A stretch of 64,000 bases of DNA, from contig UQDS01000002.1 in assembly GCA_900539865.1 (NCBI GenBank), positions 124,001 to 188,000 of the forward strand, in the 5' to 3' direction. Below, one piece after another: positions 52,246 to 61,097 of this stretch; positions within the stretch are counted from its first letter, which is position 1, and every line of letters begins with the position of its first letter. This DNA is from an uncultured Mollicutes bacterium (GTDB lineage: Bacteria; Bacillota_I; Bacilli_A; RFN20; CAG-288). Under the pieces are notes generated by a model. The model had not been told where the DNA came from. It was given only the letters and a program-made list of their open reading frames with translations, and did no database searches. The position numbers and the translations under genes were made by a program.

Positions 52246-53619
52246 TTATATTGATTTCATCTCACAAATAACATCTTTTACTTGTTTATGAAGTTCTTCT
52301 TTTGTACCATCAGAACAAAGAATGAAATCTAACTTCTTGCGGTGTAAATCATAGGAGTTAAGACGATTGAAGTCTTTGCGCGTCACATCTTCTCCTCTCT
52401 CTTTTAGATGCTCTTCTTGCTTTGTTGTTTCCACACCGACAAGATAAGTGAAATTTTTCTCCATATGGGCATCAAAGAGAAGCGGTATTTCAAACGCTTT
52501 ATCTTTGCCATCAAAAGCGATGATAAAAGCGTTCACCTTTTCTTTGATCTCTTGGAAAATGACTTGCTGATACTTTCTCCTGAATTGTGGATTTTCTGTC
52601 AGCAGCTTTTGAATCTTCTTTTTGTTTAATTTAGGAGTGAATATCTCAGGAAAACGCACCTTCAATTTTTCTAAAAAGATAGGATCCGAGTACATTTTCT
52701 TCACTTCATCATCTGCAGAAAAAGTGACAAATCCCTCTTCTTTGAAATAAGAAGTCGCTAAAGATTTTCCGCTTGCAATTTTACCGGTAACAGCAATATT
52801 GATACCTGTGTTTTGACAGTTAGGACAATAGGAGGTGCCTCTTCCGGAAAGCTTTCTTTTCTCAATATGGTACTTCTTACAACAGGAACATATTTTCCCT
52901 TCTCTTCCGTATACATAAAGTTTATCCTGAAACTCACCTGCATGGCTTTGTGATGCTCGATATGTTCGAATCGTCGATCCGTGATGATCAATCGCTTGAT
53001 TTAATATATTTTTTGCTGCTGCTAAAATATTTCTCGCTTCATCGAAAGTGAGTTCGTTTGCTTTTTTAAACGGGGAGATTTTTGCTCTAAAGCACGTTTC
53101 ATCCGCATAGATATTACCAAGGCCAGCGATGATTGTTTGATCCATGAGCAACTCTTTGACCGGTTTCTTACTTTTTTGAAAGTGGAAATATAATTCGTTA
53201 GGATCCATATCAAAGGGTTCTTTTCCTAACGTTTTCAACGGTCCCTCTTCCTCTTCGTTTAGCAAGTAAGCACAACCGAATTTTCGAACGTCATAAAATG
53301 CTAAGGCATCATCATTGTCTTTCAAAGGAATTAACATCGATAAGTGTTTCTTTTCGTGTCTTTCTTTATCAACAAGATAAAGCTTACCTTCCATTCTCAA
53401 ATGGAAGATTAGTTTTTTATCACCGCTTAAATGAAGAAGAAGATATTTTCCTTTACGGGATAAAGACAAAACCTTTTTTCCGGGAAGAAGTGATGAAAAC
53501 GTCTCCTCCCCCGTTTGAATCAAACGGTGACAATAAATAATCGGTGTTTCAAAGACTTGATTGAGAAGAAGCGGTTCTATCGTTCTTTTCACAGTCTCTA
53601 CTTCTGGAAGTTCTGGCAT
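52246..53619 (-). CDS. mutM-coaE: Fusion of formamidopyrimidine-DNA glycosylase and dephospho-CoA kinase
   Basis: The 457-residue product starts at 53619 so that Pro2, the catalytic N-terminus of MutM, follows Met (MPELPEVE). The MutM part has the catalytic Lys region (RKFGCAYLL..), the helix-two-turn-helix, HHGSTIRTY, and a zinc finger with Cys244, 247, 265 and 268. Ten residues later a CoaE kinase begins with P-loop TGKIASGKS at 278-286 and runs to the end (FEIPLLFD, RLNSYDLHRKKLDFILCSDG). MutM removes 8-oxoguanine; CoaE makes the last step of CoA synthesis. The genes are neighbours in many Firmicutes, but here one chain. The start follows the polA stop by 1 nt. Confidence 0.93.
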   Translation of the reverse strand: MPELPEVETVKRTIEPLLLNQVFETPIIYCHRLIQTGEETFSSLLPGKKVLSLSRKGKYLLLHLSGDKKLIFHLRMEGKLYLVDKERHEKKHLSMLIPLKDNDDALAFYDVRKFGCAYLLNEEEEGPLKTLGKEPFDMDPNELYFHFQKSKKPVKELLMDQTIIAGLGNIYADETCFRAKISPFKKANELTFDEARNILAAAKNILNQAIDHHGSTIRTYRASQSHAGEFQDKLYVYGREGKICSCCKKYHIEKRKLSGRGTSYCPNCQNTGINIAVTGKIASGKSLATSYFKEEGFVTFSADDEVKKMYSDPIFLEKLKVRFPEIFTPKLNKKKIQKLLTENPQFRRKYQQVIFQEIKEKVNAFIIAFDGKDKAFEIPLLFDAHMEKNFTYLVGVETTKQEEHLKERGEDVTRKDFNRLNSYDLHRKKLDFILCSDGTKEELHKQVKDVICEMKSI

Positions 53620-53620
53620 A

Positions 53621-56236
53621 TCAATGGGCCTCATACCAAGTCAACGCAGCATTGCCATCCACTTCTAATGGCACAGAAAGATCAATCGCATGTTCCATCG
53701 CCTCTTTTAACAAAGGAAGAACAGTTTCCAACTCATCTTTTGGAACTTTAAAAATCAATTCATCGTGAATTTGTAAAATGATTTTACTCTGATATCCTTG
53801 TAAAACTTCATGGCAACGTATCATTGCCATCTTGACCAAATCCGCTGCTGATCCTTGGATGATCGAATTCACCGCAGCGCGCTCTGAGAACATTCTCAAG
53901 GTGCGGTTATTAGAGTTGATGTCCTTTAAATAACGGCGACGGTTTAAAATGGTAGTAACATAACCATTTTCTTTTGCGCTTTGGATGCTCTTTTCCTGGA
54001 ATTCTTCAATTCCGACAAAGGTCTTTTTAAATTGATTGATCAAACTTGCAGCTTCGCCAGTAGAAATCGAAAGCTGATTTGCTAGTCCGTAAGGAGAGAT
54101 ACCATAAACAATACCGAAGTTAACCGCTTTTGCTTTTCTTCTCATATCCGCAGTAACTTCTTCTATCGGCACACCGAAAACTTTGCTGGCAGTCGCTTTA
54201 TGAATATCGAGATCTTCTCGGAAAATCTCTTTCAACACTTCGATATTAGCAACGTGAGCAAGCATTCTTAACTCGACTTGAGAATAGTCCAAAGAAAGCA
54301 AATAATAGCTGTGATCCGGATAGAAGAAAGCTTTTCGTATATTTTTTCCTTCTTCATTGCGGATAGAGATATTTTGCAAATTCGGTTCAGACATAGAAAG
54401 TCGTCCCGTGGAAGTTAGTGCCTGATTATAAATCGCGTGAATTTTTCCATCTTTTTTCGTGTGAGAAGGAAGGGAAGCTGTATAACCTGAAACCAATTTG
54501 TTGTACATGCGATATTGCAAAATAAAAGGTATGATGGGATGGTCATCTAAATGAGCGTTTAAAACTTCAACGCTTGTTCCTTTTTCACCTTTGTAGTGAT
54601 GGAGTCCTAAATCAGTAAAAAGAACCTCCTCTAATTGTTTCGGAGAATTGATGTTGAATTCTTTTCCGGCAGCTTCATAAATGGAAGTTTGTAAAGAAGC
54701 AAGCACTTCTTTATATTCCTCGTCGATTTCTTTTAAGACTGTCAAATCAATCGGGAACCCTTCTAATTCCATCTCAGCCAAAATAAAACTCAACTTCATT
54801 TCTACTTCTTCAAACAAAGAAAATGAGTCGTTTTTTTCAAGTGCCTCTAAGGCCTGTTTTTTCAAATCTAACGTATAGGATGCAGTTTGGCAGGCAATAT
54901 TTTTTTGGTGATCTAATGCCACAGAATAAGATAAGAAGAGATCATCTCTTTTTTGACCGGAGTCCGGATTGACAATATAGGTGGCAATCAAAAGATCAAA
55001 CGTGACTCCCTTTAACAACGGGTATTGATTTCGCGCCAACAAAACCAGGAGTCCCTTATAGTCAAACACGGACAAATTCTTCTTGTCATCTTTTAAGAAT
55101 TCAATAAAGTCGTTATCGTTGATTGCAAGACTATTTTTAAATGTATAAATATAATGATCGCTTGCCATTACAAAGCCATAAAGCTCTGCGTTGTTCTCGT
55201 TGTCCTCACTGCTGTCATAGGTGAGAACTTTGATTTCTTCTTTCACCTCTTTCCAAGAAGAAATCTCGATGGTTTTTCTTTCTACAAACGGGGGTTCCAT
55301 CATCTCTTCATCGAAAAGAGACATTTGATTGTTCATATCATCGATGATGCCTTCCATACGACCTATTTGATTTATAAAAGTCTTCAGTTGATATTTCAAA
55401 TAAAATTGTGTGAGACCGCTCTTGCTGTAATGCTGATACAGTGATTTTTCATAGTCTTCTTTCATATCGAGTTCTGTATAGATTGAAGCAAGCTCTTTGA
55501 AGAAAAGGGCGTCTTTTTCTCCTTCGATGATTTTCTGATTGACTTTCGGCTTAGGATTTTCTTTGCAATATCTAAGAATATCTTCTAAGTGGCCATGCTC
55601 ATTTAATAATTTCATGGCCGTTTTTTCTCCAACACCTTTGATGCCTTTATAATTGTCACTCGGGTCACCGGCAATCCCCTTAAAGTCTACAATCTGATCC
55701 GGATTAAGCCCAAAGAGTTCCTTGAGATTTTCTTTGGTGTAACAAATCGTTTCTGAAAGTCCTTTTTTTAACATCTCTACCGTCACATTATCGGAAAGAT
55801 CTAAAAGCTGAAGAAAATCTTTATCGGAAGTAAAAAGCCTTACCTCATCTCCTTTTAAAGAAGCGTATTTTGCCATAGAACCTGCTAAGTCATCCGCTTC
55901 ATATCCAGCCAGTTCTTTGTAATAAATTCCCATGGAGATCAACATCTCGCGAGCGATAGGCATCTGTGCAATTAACTCAGGAGGGCACGCCGAGCGCTGA
56001 GCCTTATAATCTATAAATTCTTTGGCGCGAAAAGTCGGCTTATCAGTATCAAAAGCGACAAAGAGGCGATCGCCATCTTTAATCATCGCTTTGATTTTCT
56101 TCATCAAATTGTGGAAAGCGTAAATCGCATTCGTAGGTATACCATCGCTGGTCATCATGAGATTTCCGCTATAAGCGGTGGAATAGTACGCTCTAAAGAG
56201 CAATGAGTTTCCATCAACAATATACGTTTTAGACAT
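53621..56236 (-). CDS. polA: DNA polymerase I
   Basis: The 871-residue product starts at 56236 (MSKTYIVDGNSLLFRAYY), overlapping the dnaE end by 8 nt; an upstream in-frame start would lie within dnaE. The 5' nuclease domain covers about 1-290, with GDPSDNYKGIKGVGEKTA near 187. A 3'-5' exonuclease-like domain follows (about 310-470) and seems to lack its acidic catalytic residues, as in Bacillus PolA. The polymerase has LLSLDYSQVELRML near 650, RRKAKAVNFGIVYGISPYGLA near 700 and QIHDELIF near 827. It acts in repair and Okazaki fragment processing. Confidence 0.96.
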   Translation of the reverse strand: MSKTYIVDGNSLLFRAYYSTAYSGNLMMTSDGIPTNAIYAFHNLMKKIKAMIKDGDRLFVAFDTDKPTFRAKEFIDYKAQRSACPPELIAQMPIAREMLISMGIYYKELAGYEADDLAGSMAKYASLKGDEVRLFTSDKDFLQLLDLSDNVTVEMLKKGLSETICYTKENLKELFGLNPDQIVDFKGIAGDPSDNYKGIKGVGEKTAMKLLNEHGHLEDILRYCKENPKPKVNQKIIEGEKDALFFKELASIYTELDMKEDYEKSLYQHYSKSGLTQFYLKYQLKTFINQIGRMEGIIDDMNNQMSLFDEEMMEPPFVERKTIEISSWKEVKEEIKVLTYDSSEDNENNAELYGFVMASDHYIYTFKNSLAINDNDFIEFLKDDKKNLSVFDYKGLLVLLARNQYPLLKGVTFDLLIATYIVNPDSGQKRDDLFLSYSVALDHQKNIACQTASYTLDLKKQALEALEKNDSFSLFEEVEMKLSFILAEMELEGFPIDLTVLKEIDEEYKEVLASLQTSIYEAAGKEFNINSPKQLEEVLFTDLGLHHYKGEKGTSVEVLNAHLDDHPIIPFILQYRMYNKLVSGYTASLPSHTKKDGKIHAIYNQALTSTGRLSMSEPNLQNISIRNEEGKNIRKAFFYPDHSYYLLSLDYSQVELRMLAHVANIEVLKEIFREDLDIHKATASKVFGVPIEEVTADMRRKAKAVNFGIVYGISPYGLANQLSISTGEAASLINQFKKTFVGIEEFQEKSIQSAKENGYVTTILNRRRYLKDINSNNRTLRMFSERAAVNSIIQGSAADLVKMAMIRCHEVLQGYQSKIILQIHDELIFKVPKDELETVLPLLKEAMEHAIDLSVPLEVDGNAALTWYEAH

Positions 56237-59168
56237 GTTTAAGCACCTTCTTTCTACCGAGTAAAATGTCATCGGCATAAATTCTTCCTTTGCGGTTAAA
56301 CTCCGCTTTGACAAAAACAATATCGTATTTTTGAATTTCAAACTGCGTTTTTGGACAATGAATTTGATACGTTCTGCTTTCGTCTTCTGCAACGATAATA
56401 TTTTCCATCTCATAGCGAGAAGCATCAGAGACAATCAACGTACGATATCCCTTTTGAACGCCAAGAGAAGAGACCTTCTTCGAAAGAATCAGACCATTCT
56501 TTGCTTTTTCATTGACCAAACGTCTTGCATAGTCTTCTTCTTTGTTCGGGACCGGAGGAATCTTATCCGGATCAAAATCCATCCTGGCAAACTCTAAATA
56601 TGTCTTGAGTATCTCCTCCATTCCGAGACGAGATTTACAAAACTCATCCATACATCCCGCATCAATTAAACTGAGCAAAGAGCGCTCCTCTTGCTCACGG
56701 ACATTGCTTACAATGCGATGGCAGAAATCATAAAAATTTTGATATTCTCCCTTACTGCGTTCTTCTAAAATACATGAAATCAACTTTTTATCGACTCCAT
56801 TGATCATCTCTAAAGGAGGATATAATGCGTCTTTTTCCACGTAAATATCTTTTTCTAAAGAATGGTTGATACTTGGTAGATGCGCGTGAATTCCTAAGTC
56901 GTTAAGCTCACGCAAAAGCCTTGTAGAATGCTCGGAAGCAAAAGAGACGTTGCGGAAAGCAACACGGTAAAATTCTTCTGGAAAATGCGCTTTATAATAA
57001 AGCAATTGATAGGTGATAAGCGCGTAAGCATACGCGTGAGATTTATTAAATCCATAACCGGCAAAGCGTTCGATATCCTCATAAACTTTTGCGGAAACAG
57101 AACTAGGAACACCGTTGTTCCTACAGCCTGTTTCGAATTTTTCTTGGTACTCTTTCATCTTAGAAAGATCTTTTTTAGAAATAGCTCTTCTAAACAAATC
57201 CGCATCGCTTGCCGAAAAAAGAGCAAGAACTTGTACGACCTTCATGACCTGTTCTTGATAAATCATGATGCCATATGTCTCTTGTAAAATCGGTTCTAAA
57301 AGAGGATGCAAATAAACTACTTTTTCTTGTTTGTTTTTTCTCTTCGCGTAGGTGGAAATATACTCCATTGGTCCTGGACGATAGAGCGCTAAAATCGCCG
57401 CGATATCTCTAAAGGACTCCGGGTGGATCTGCTCAATTGCTTTCTTCACACCATAGGTTGCATCCAATTGGAAGATATCACAAGTTGCAAGACGATTTAA
57501 CACTGCAAAAACTTTCGGATCATCTAAGTGTTCTTGTGTGTTCACAATCTCTTTCTTATCCTTTGATATTTCGTCTTCAATTTCTTTAATAAAAGAAAGA
57601 TTGCTTAATGGAAGAATATCAAATTTTAAGAAACCCATTCTTTCCATGTATTGGTATTCAAACTCCACAGTTCCGGTTTTTCCTTGCTCGCGAGGGCAAC
57701 TTGTGGAAATTTCGTTTTGTGCTAAGATGACACCCGGAGCATGAATGGAGAGACTCACAGGGATTCCTAAAAGTTTTTCCGCTTTTTCAACCATATTGAA
57801 ATAATACGGATCTTTTAAAACCTTACTCAAACGATAACCTTTATATTCATCGTGCAACGCCTCTTGAAAATCGCGTGCTTTATCAGAAATATTGCTGGTG
57901 ATATTTTTCACATGAGCATCGGGAATCTGCAAAGCGCTCGCCACCAATTGCAAAGCGCTCTTTGGGCGCAATGTGACAAAAGTACGAATGGTAGCCACAT
58001 GACTATCTGTATATTTTTGTCTTAAATAATCGACAATTTCATTTCTTCTTTTATCATCAAAGTCAACGTCGATATCCGGCATTGTCTTTCTTTTAGGGTT
58101 AAGAAAACGTTCAAAGCTCAAATGATACAAAAGAGGATTGATATCCGTAATTCCTAAGGCATAAGAAACAAGAGATCCACCTGCAGAACCTCTTCCCGGT
58201 CCCACTTTGATGCCGGAATTTTTTGCAAAGTTTACATAGTCTTCTACGATGAGAAAGTAGGAAGAAAAATCCATCTCTTCAATGACAGATAATTCATAAT
58301 TTAATCTCTCTTCATACTCTGGTGGAAATGTCTTTGTTGCAAGACGTTTTTCTAATCCAGCTCTCGTTTTTGCTCTCAACTGCTCTTTGTCATTTGTAAA
58401 ACGAATCAGTGATCCTCTCTTTTGAAAAAAAGAGAAGCTGATGTCGGAAACAAATTTTTCGCTATTTTCTATTTCTTCTCGACGGTAGATTTTCGTCAAA
58501 GCTTTTGGAGATAAAAGAAAATAGGGCCCTTCTTTTTGCAAATTTGACACTATTTCTTTTTTTGACCCTGCCTTGAGAATATCTAACATTTCTTGATCGT
58601 TTTTATGTAAATAACGAACTTCCGGAAAGCAAAGAAGCTGCAAATCGTGATTCTTGCAGTAGTCGTAAAGAACACACGCCTCTTTGGCATCTTCTTTGGT
58701 TATTAAAGTAAGTCCCAGACTAAAGTCATCCTGATATGCTTTTTGCAATTTGGTGATCTCAGGGGAGATCAATGTGAGATAATATTCATCAAAAAAGCTT
58801 TCATCCTTCGCTTGGATGACAAGTTTTAATCCTTCTTTCTTTTGTAAAATATCCGCGATGTCATATTCTTTCTTCTTGTGAGAAACGAACTTGCACAAGT
58901 TTAAATAGCCTTGTTCATTCTTGATGAAAAAGCATGCTTTTAGCGGCATGCTATTTGATATTCTCAACAAGAAAGAATAACCGAAAATCGGCGTCAATCC
59001 TTCTTTGCTACAAGCGTCAGCAAAGCTTGGATAAACATATAGATTAGAGTCAATAACACCGATGGATTGATAACCTAATTCTTTTGCTCTTTTCGCATAG
59101 AAAAAAGGAAGAATCAACGATTCTGAAAATGAATATGCGCTGAATGTACAAAGCTGCGTATATGACAT
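56229..59168 (-). CDS. dnaE: DNA polymerase III alpha subunit, DnaE type
   Basis: The 979-residue protein has a PHP-like N-terminus, a palm with VGPGRGSAGGSLVSYALGITDINPL near 330 and PDIDVDFDDKRR near 368 (catalytic Asp), the finger and tau-binding regions, AGYGFNKSHAYAYAL near 705 and an OB fold at the end. The PHP domain lacks its metal-binding His (LCTFSAYSF and VIDSN where HxH..YS and TDH are typical), so it has probably no exonuclease activity. It is about 100 residues shorter than Bacillus DnaE. TATAAT lies 6 nt before the ATG and no ribosome site is visible. Confidence 0.95.
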   Translation of the reverse strand: MSYTQLCTFSAYSFSESLILPFFYAKRAKELGYQSIGVIDSNLYVYPSFADACSKEGLTPIFGYSFLLRISNSMPLKACFFIKNEQGYLNLCKFVSHKKKEYDIADILQKKEGLKLVIQAKDESFFDEYYLTLISPEITKLQKAYQDDFSLGLTLITKEDAKEACVLYDYCKNHDLQLLCFPEVRYLHKNDQEMLDILKAGSKKEIVSNLQKEGPYFLLSPKALTKIYRREEIENSEKFVSDISFSFFQKRGSLIRFTNDKEQLRAKTRAGLEKRLATKTFPPEYEERLNYELSVIEEMDFSSYFLIVEDYVNFAKNSGIKVGPGRGSAGGSLVSYALGITDINPLLYHLSFERFLNPKRKTMPDIDVDFDDKRRNEIVDYLRQKYTDSHVATIRTFVTLRPKSALQLVASALQIPDAHVKNITSNISDKARDFQEALHDEYKGYRLSKVLKDPYYFNMVEKAEKLLGIPVSLSIHAPGVILAQNEISTSCPREQGKTGTVEFEYQYMERMGFLKFDILPLSNLSFIKEIEDEISKDKKEIVNTQEHLDDPKVFAVLNRLATCDIFQLDATYGVKKAIEQIHPESFRDIAAILALYRPGPMEYISTYAKRKNKQEKVVYLHPLLEPILQETYGIMIYQEQVMKVVQVLALFSASDADLFRRAISKKDLSKMKEYQEKFETGCRNNGVPSSVSAKVYEDIERFAGYGFNKSHAYAYALITYQLLYYKAHFPEEFYRVAFRNVSFASEHSTRLLRELNDLGIHAHLPSINHSLEKDIYVEKDALYPPLEMINGVDKKLISCILEERSKGEYQNFYDFCHRIVSNVREQEERSLLSLIDAGCMDEFCKSRLGMEEILKTYLEFARMDFDPDKIPPVPNKEEDYARRLVNEKAKNGLILSKKVSSLGVQKGYRTLIVSDASRYEMENIIVAEDESRTYQIHCPKTQFEIQKYDIVFVKAEFNRKGRIYADDILLGRKKVLKHV

Positions 59169-59296
59169 AGTTATATTATACCCAAGTACTAGAGAGAAAA
59201 GAGAAAGAAAAGAATCTATTTCTATTTTCCTTCTGTTATTCTTTGCAGTAGTTTCACATTTAGTATATATTATTGTTAGTTAAATATTAAAAATCT
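59169..59296. promoter_or_regulatory. Divergent promoter region of dnaE and rlmB
   Basis: On the minus strand TATAAT (59180-59175) stands exactly 6 nt before the dnaE ATG (59168). On the plus strand the rlmB start at 59297 also lacks a Shine-Dalgarno sequence and follows AT-rich DNA. Confidence 0.55.
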
Positions 59297-60025
59297 ATGG
59301 AAAACAATATTATCTACGGAAAAATACCGGTAAAGAACGCACTGATTGGAAAGAGAAAACCTCTCCGCGTTTTTCTTAATAACAACAAACCGGATCAACA
59401 CATCTTAGCCTTAGCCAGGGAAAATAAAATCCCCGTAAAGCTGATCACCAACGATGAACTCAGCCATCTTACACAAAACAAGAATCATCAGGGTGTCGCT
59501 TGTTCATTACCTGAGTTTCGCTACACGGACTTAAACGAAATGCTCACCTGGGTGAAAGACAAAAAAGATTCCACCATCATCATGCTCGATGGTATTGAAG
59601 ATCCTGTCAATTTCGGTTCAATCATCCGCTCCTCCTGCGCTTTTGATGTCGATGGTATTATCATCGGTAAAAATCGTCAAGTTCCTGTCACAGGAACCGT
59701 CTCTAAGATCGCAACTGGTGGCGAAGAAATTGTCCCCATTTCGCAAGTGGTCAATCTCTCACAAACCTTAGAAAAATTGAAAAAAGAAGGCTATTGGGTA
59801 GTTGCTTGTGCCGGCGAAGGAAAAGACATCTATGATCGTATTGACTATTCTGGAAAGATTGTCCTTGTCATCGGTAACGAAGGCTTTGGAGTTTCTAAAC
59901 TTGTCCGGGAACACTCTGATTTTGTCGCCTCTATTCCTCTTCCGGGAAAAGTGAAGGCACTCAACGCATCCATCGCCTGCGCGGTTTTCTTAGCGCAGAT
60001 TGATTCTTATCGTCGCAATAAATAA
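59297..60025 (+). CDS. rlmB: 23S rRNA 2'-O-methyltransferase RlmB (TrmH family)
   Basis: The 242-residue protein has an N-terminal substrate domain (IIYGKIPVKNAL..HQGVACSLP) and a SPOUT knot domain with MLDGIEDPVNFGSIIRS near 95, VIGNEGFGVSKLV near 195 and IPLPGKVKALNASIACAV near 215. It should methylate G2251 of 23S rRNA or a tRNA site. Position before a sigma-H-like gene fits the Bacillus rlmB-yacP-sigH order, with yacP absent. Confidence 0.92.
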   Translation: MENNIIYGKIPVKNALIGKRKPLRVFLNNNKPDQHILALARENKIPVKLITNDELSHLTQNKNHQGVACSLPEFRYTDLNEMLTWVKDKKDSTIIMLDGIEDPVNFGSIIRSSCAFDVDGIIIGKNRQVPVTGTVSKIATGGEEIVPISQVVNLSQTLEKLKKEGYWVVACAGEGKDIYDRIDYSGKIVLVIGNEGFGVSKLVREHSDFVASIPLPGKVKALNASIACAVFLAQIDSYRRNK

Positions 60026-60032
60026 AAAAGAT

Positions 60033-60083
60033 AAAAAGCTCCTAACATATATCCATGTAATTATGGTGAAAGGAGCTTTTTTT
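60033..60083 (+). terminator. rlmB terminator that contains the next gene's ribosome site
   Basis: AAAAAGCTCCT (60033-60043) pairs with AGGAGCTTTTT (60071-60081); an inner CCAT/ATGG helix closes the loop. T7 runs straight into the ATG at 60084. The AAAGGAG ribosome site (60068-60074) of the sigma-like gene lies largely in the right arm. Confidence 0.85.
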
Positions 60084-60797
60084 ATGGCATTAACGAAAAA
60101 GAAAATCAAAGCAAAATCAACCAAAGGAGGCGATTATAATCAACGCTTTGTAACAGAAAAAAGAAACCAAACGGAAGAGGATAAGGAAGATAAATCGCTG
60201 TTTCAAATCATCAACCCCGAGTTTGAAAATTACGCTTTAGATGAACTTGCCTTACTTGCAAAAGAGGATCCCAATGCATTGCAGGAATTTCACTTGCGCA
60301 TCACACCAAGCCTTGTGAGTTTCACAAATGCCGTTTGCAATCAAAATCGTTATCTCGATTATTCTGAATGTTATATTCATTTTAAAAGAACTGCCACAAA
60401 AGCGATTCAAATTTACGACCCTTCGTTTCAAAAGCCATATATCCATCTATTAAGAGCTATGTTAAAACTAGAGACAAAAAATTTAGAAAAAAGAGAAGCG
60501 ATTCGCTATATAAGGGAGAAAAATTTTTTAGGATACCGCGTCTTTTTTGACCACGATTACCTCTGTGATTTTTCCAACAATTATGAAAAAGATATGGAAG
60601 AGATTTTACTCACCGCCGACATCGAGCTGTTTATGCAGACGTTACAACCGCGCCAACAAGAAGTGTTTCTTCTATATTATCATCAACTGACATTTCAAGA
60701 AATCAGCGACACTTTAAACATACCGATTTCTACAATCGCTTACTGGATTAAAAAAATTCTCAAACTTGCAAAGGACTTTTTTCAACAAAAACGCTGA
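60084..60797 (+). CDS. sigH: Sigma factor-like protein, probable SigH homologue
   Basis: The 237-residue product starts at 60084 (AAAGGAG 9 nt upstream). After a basic polar N-terminus, residues 60-160 are helical and may hold a divergent sigma region 2 (YLDYSECYIHFKRTATKAIQIYDPSF..PYIHLLRAML), and the C-terminus is region 4: LQPRQQEVFLLYYHQLTFQEISDTLNIPISTIAYWIKKIL (helix-turn-helix). Synteny with rlmB supports SigH. In Bacillus SigH controls competence and early sporulation; here its regulon is unknown. Expression seems hindered by the overlapping terminator. Confidence 0.75.
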   Translation: MALTKKKIKAKSTKGGDYNQRFVTEKRNQTEEDKEDKSLFQIINPEFENYALDELALLAKEDPNALQEFHLRITPSLVSFTNAVCNQNRYLDYSECYIHFKRTATKAIQIYDPSFQKPYIHLLRAMLKLETKNLEKREAIRYIREKNFLGYRVFFDHDYLCDFSNNYEKDMEEILLTADIELFMQTLQPRQQEVFLLYYHQLTFQEISDTLNIPISTIAYWIKKILKLAKDFFQQKR

Positions 60798-61097
60798 TTC
60801 CACGCCTTCTTTTGTAAGCGCAAGAATCAATGTCATTTTTTGCCTTTTGTAAAGCGCTTTCAGTCATAAAAGCGATTTTTCATCATTTTTTGATATCTCT
60901 ATTTTTTCTCTTTTTTGTATTTTTCTATAAAAAAATATGAACATCTGTTAAAAAAGAGACACAAATTCCACTTTTGTAACAGTGGGACAACATAGTAAAA
61001 AAGTTTTCCTTCGTGTTACAATGAATTTGTTTCTTACATCCTTTCCCTTACTACAATATTCAACAAACAATTTCAAAACACAGAAGGAGCCAATGAT
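60798..61097. other. Intergenic region before the NAD(P)H-hydrate dehydratase gene
   Basis: No gene. GTAAAGCGCTTTCA at 60849-60862 resembles a catabolite response element (12 of 14). A small hairpin CCACT/AGTGG lies at 60968-60985, and TACAAT at 61018-61023 may be the -10 of the next gene. Confidence 0.45.

Noticed and set aside
56237..56434. N-terminal extension of PolA
   Set aside because: It is a frame within dnaE; PolA proper begins at MSKTYIVDG (56236).
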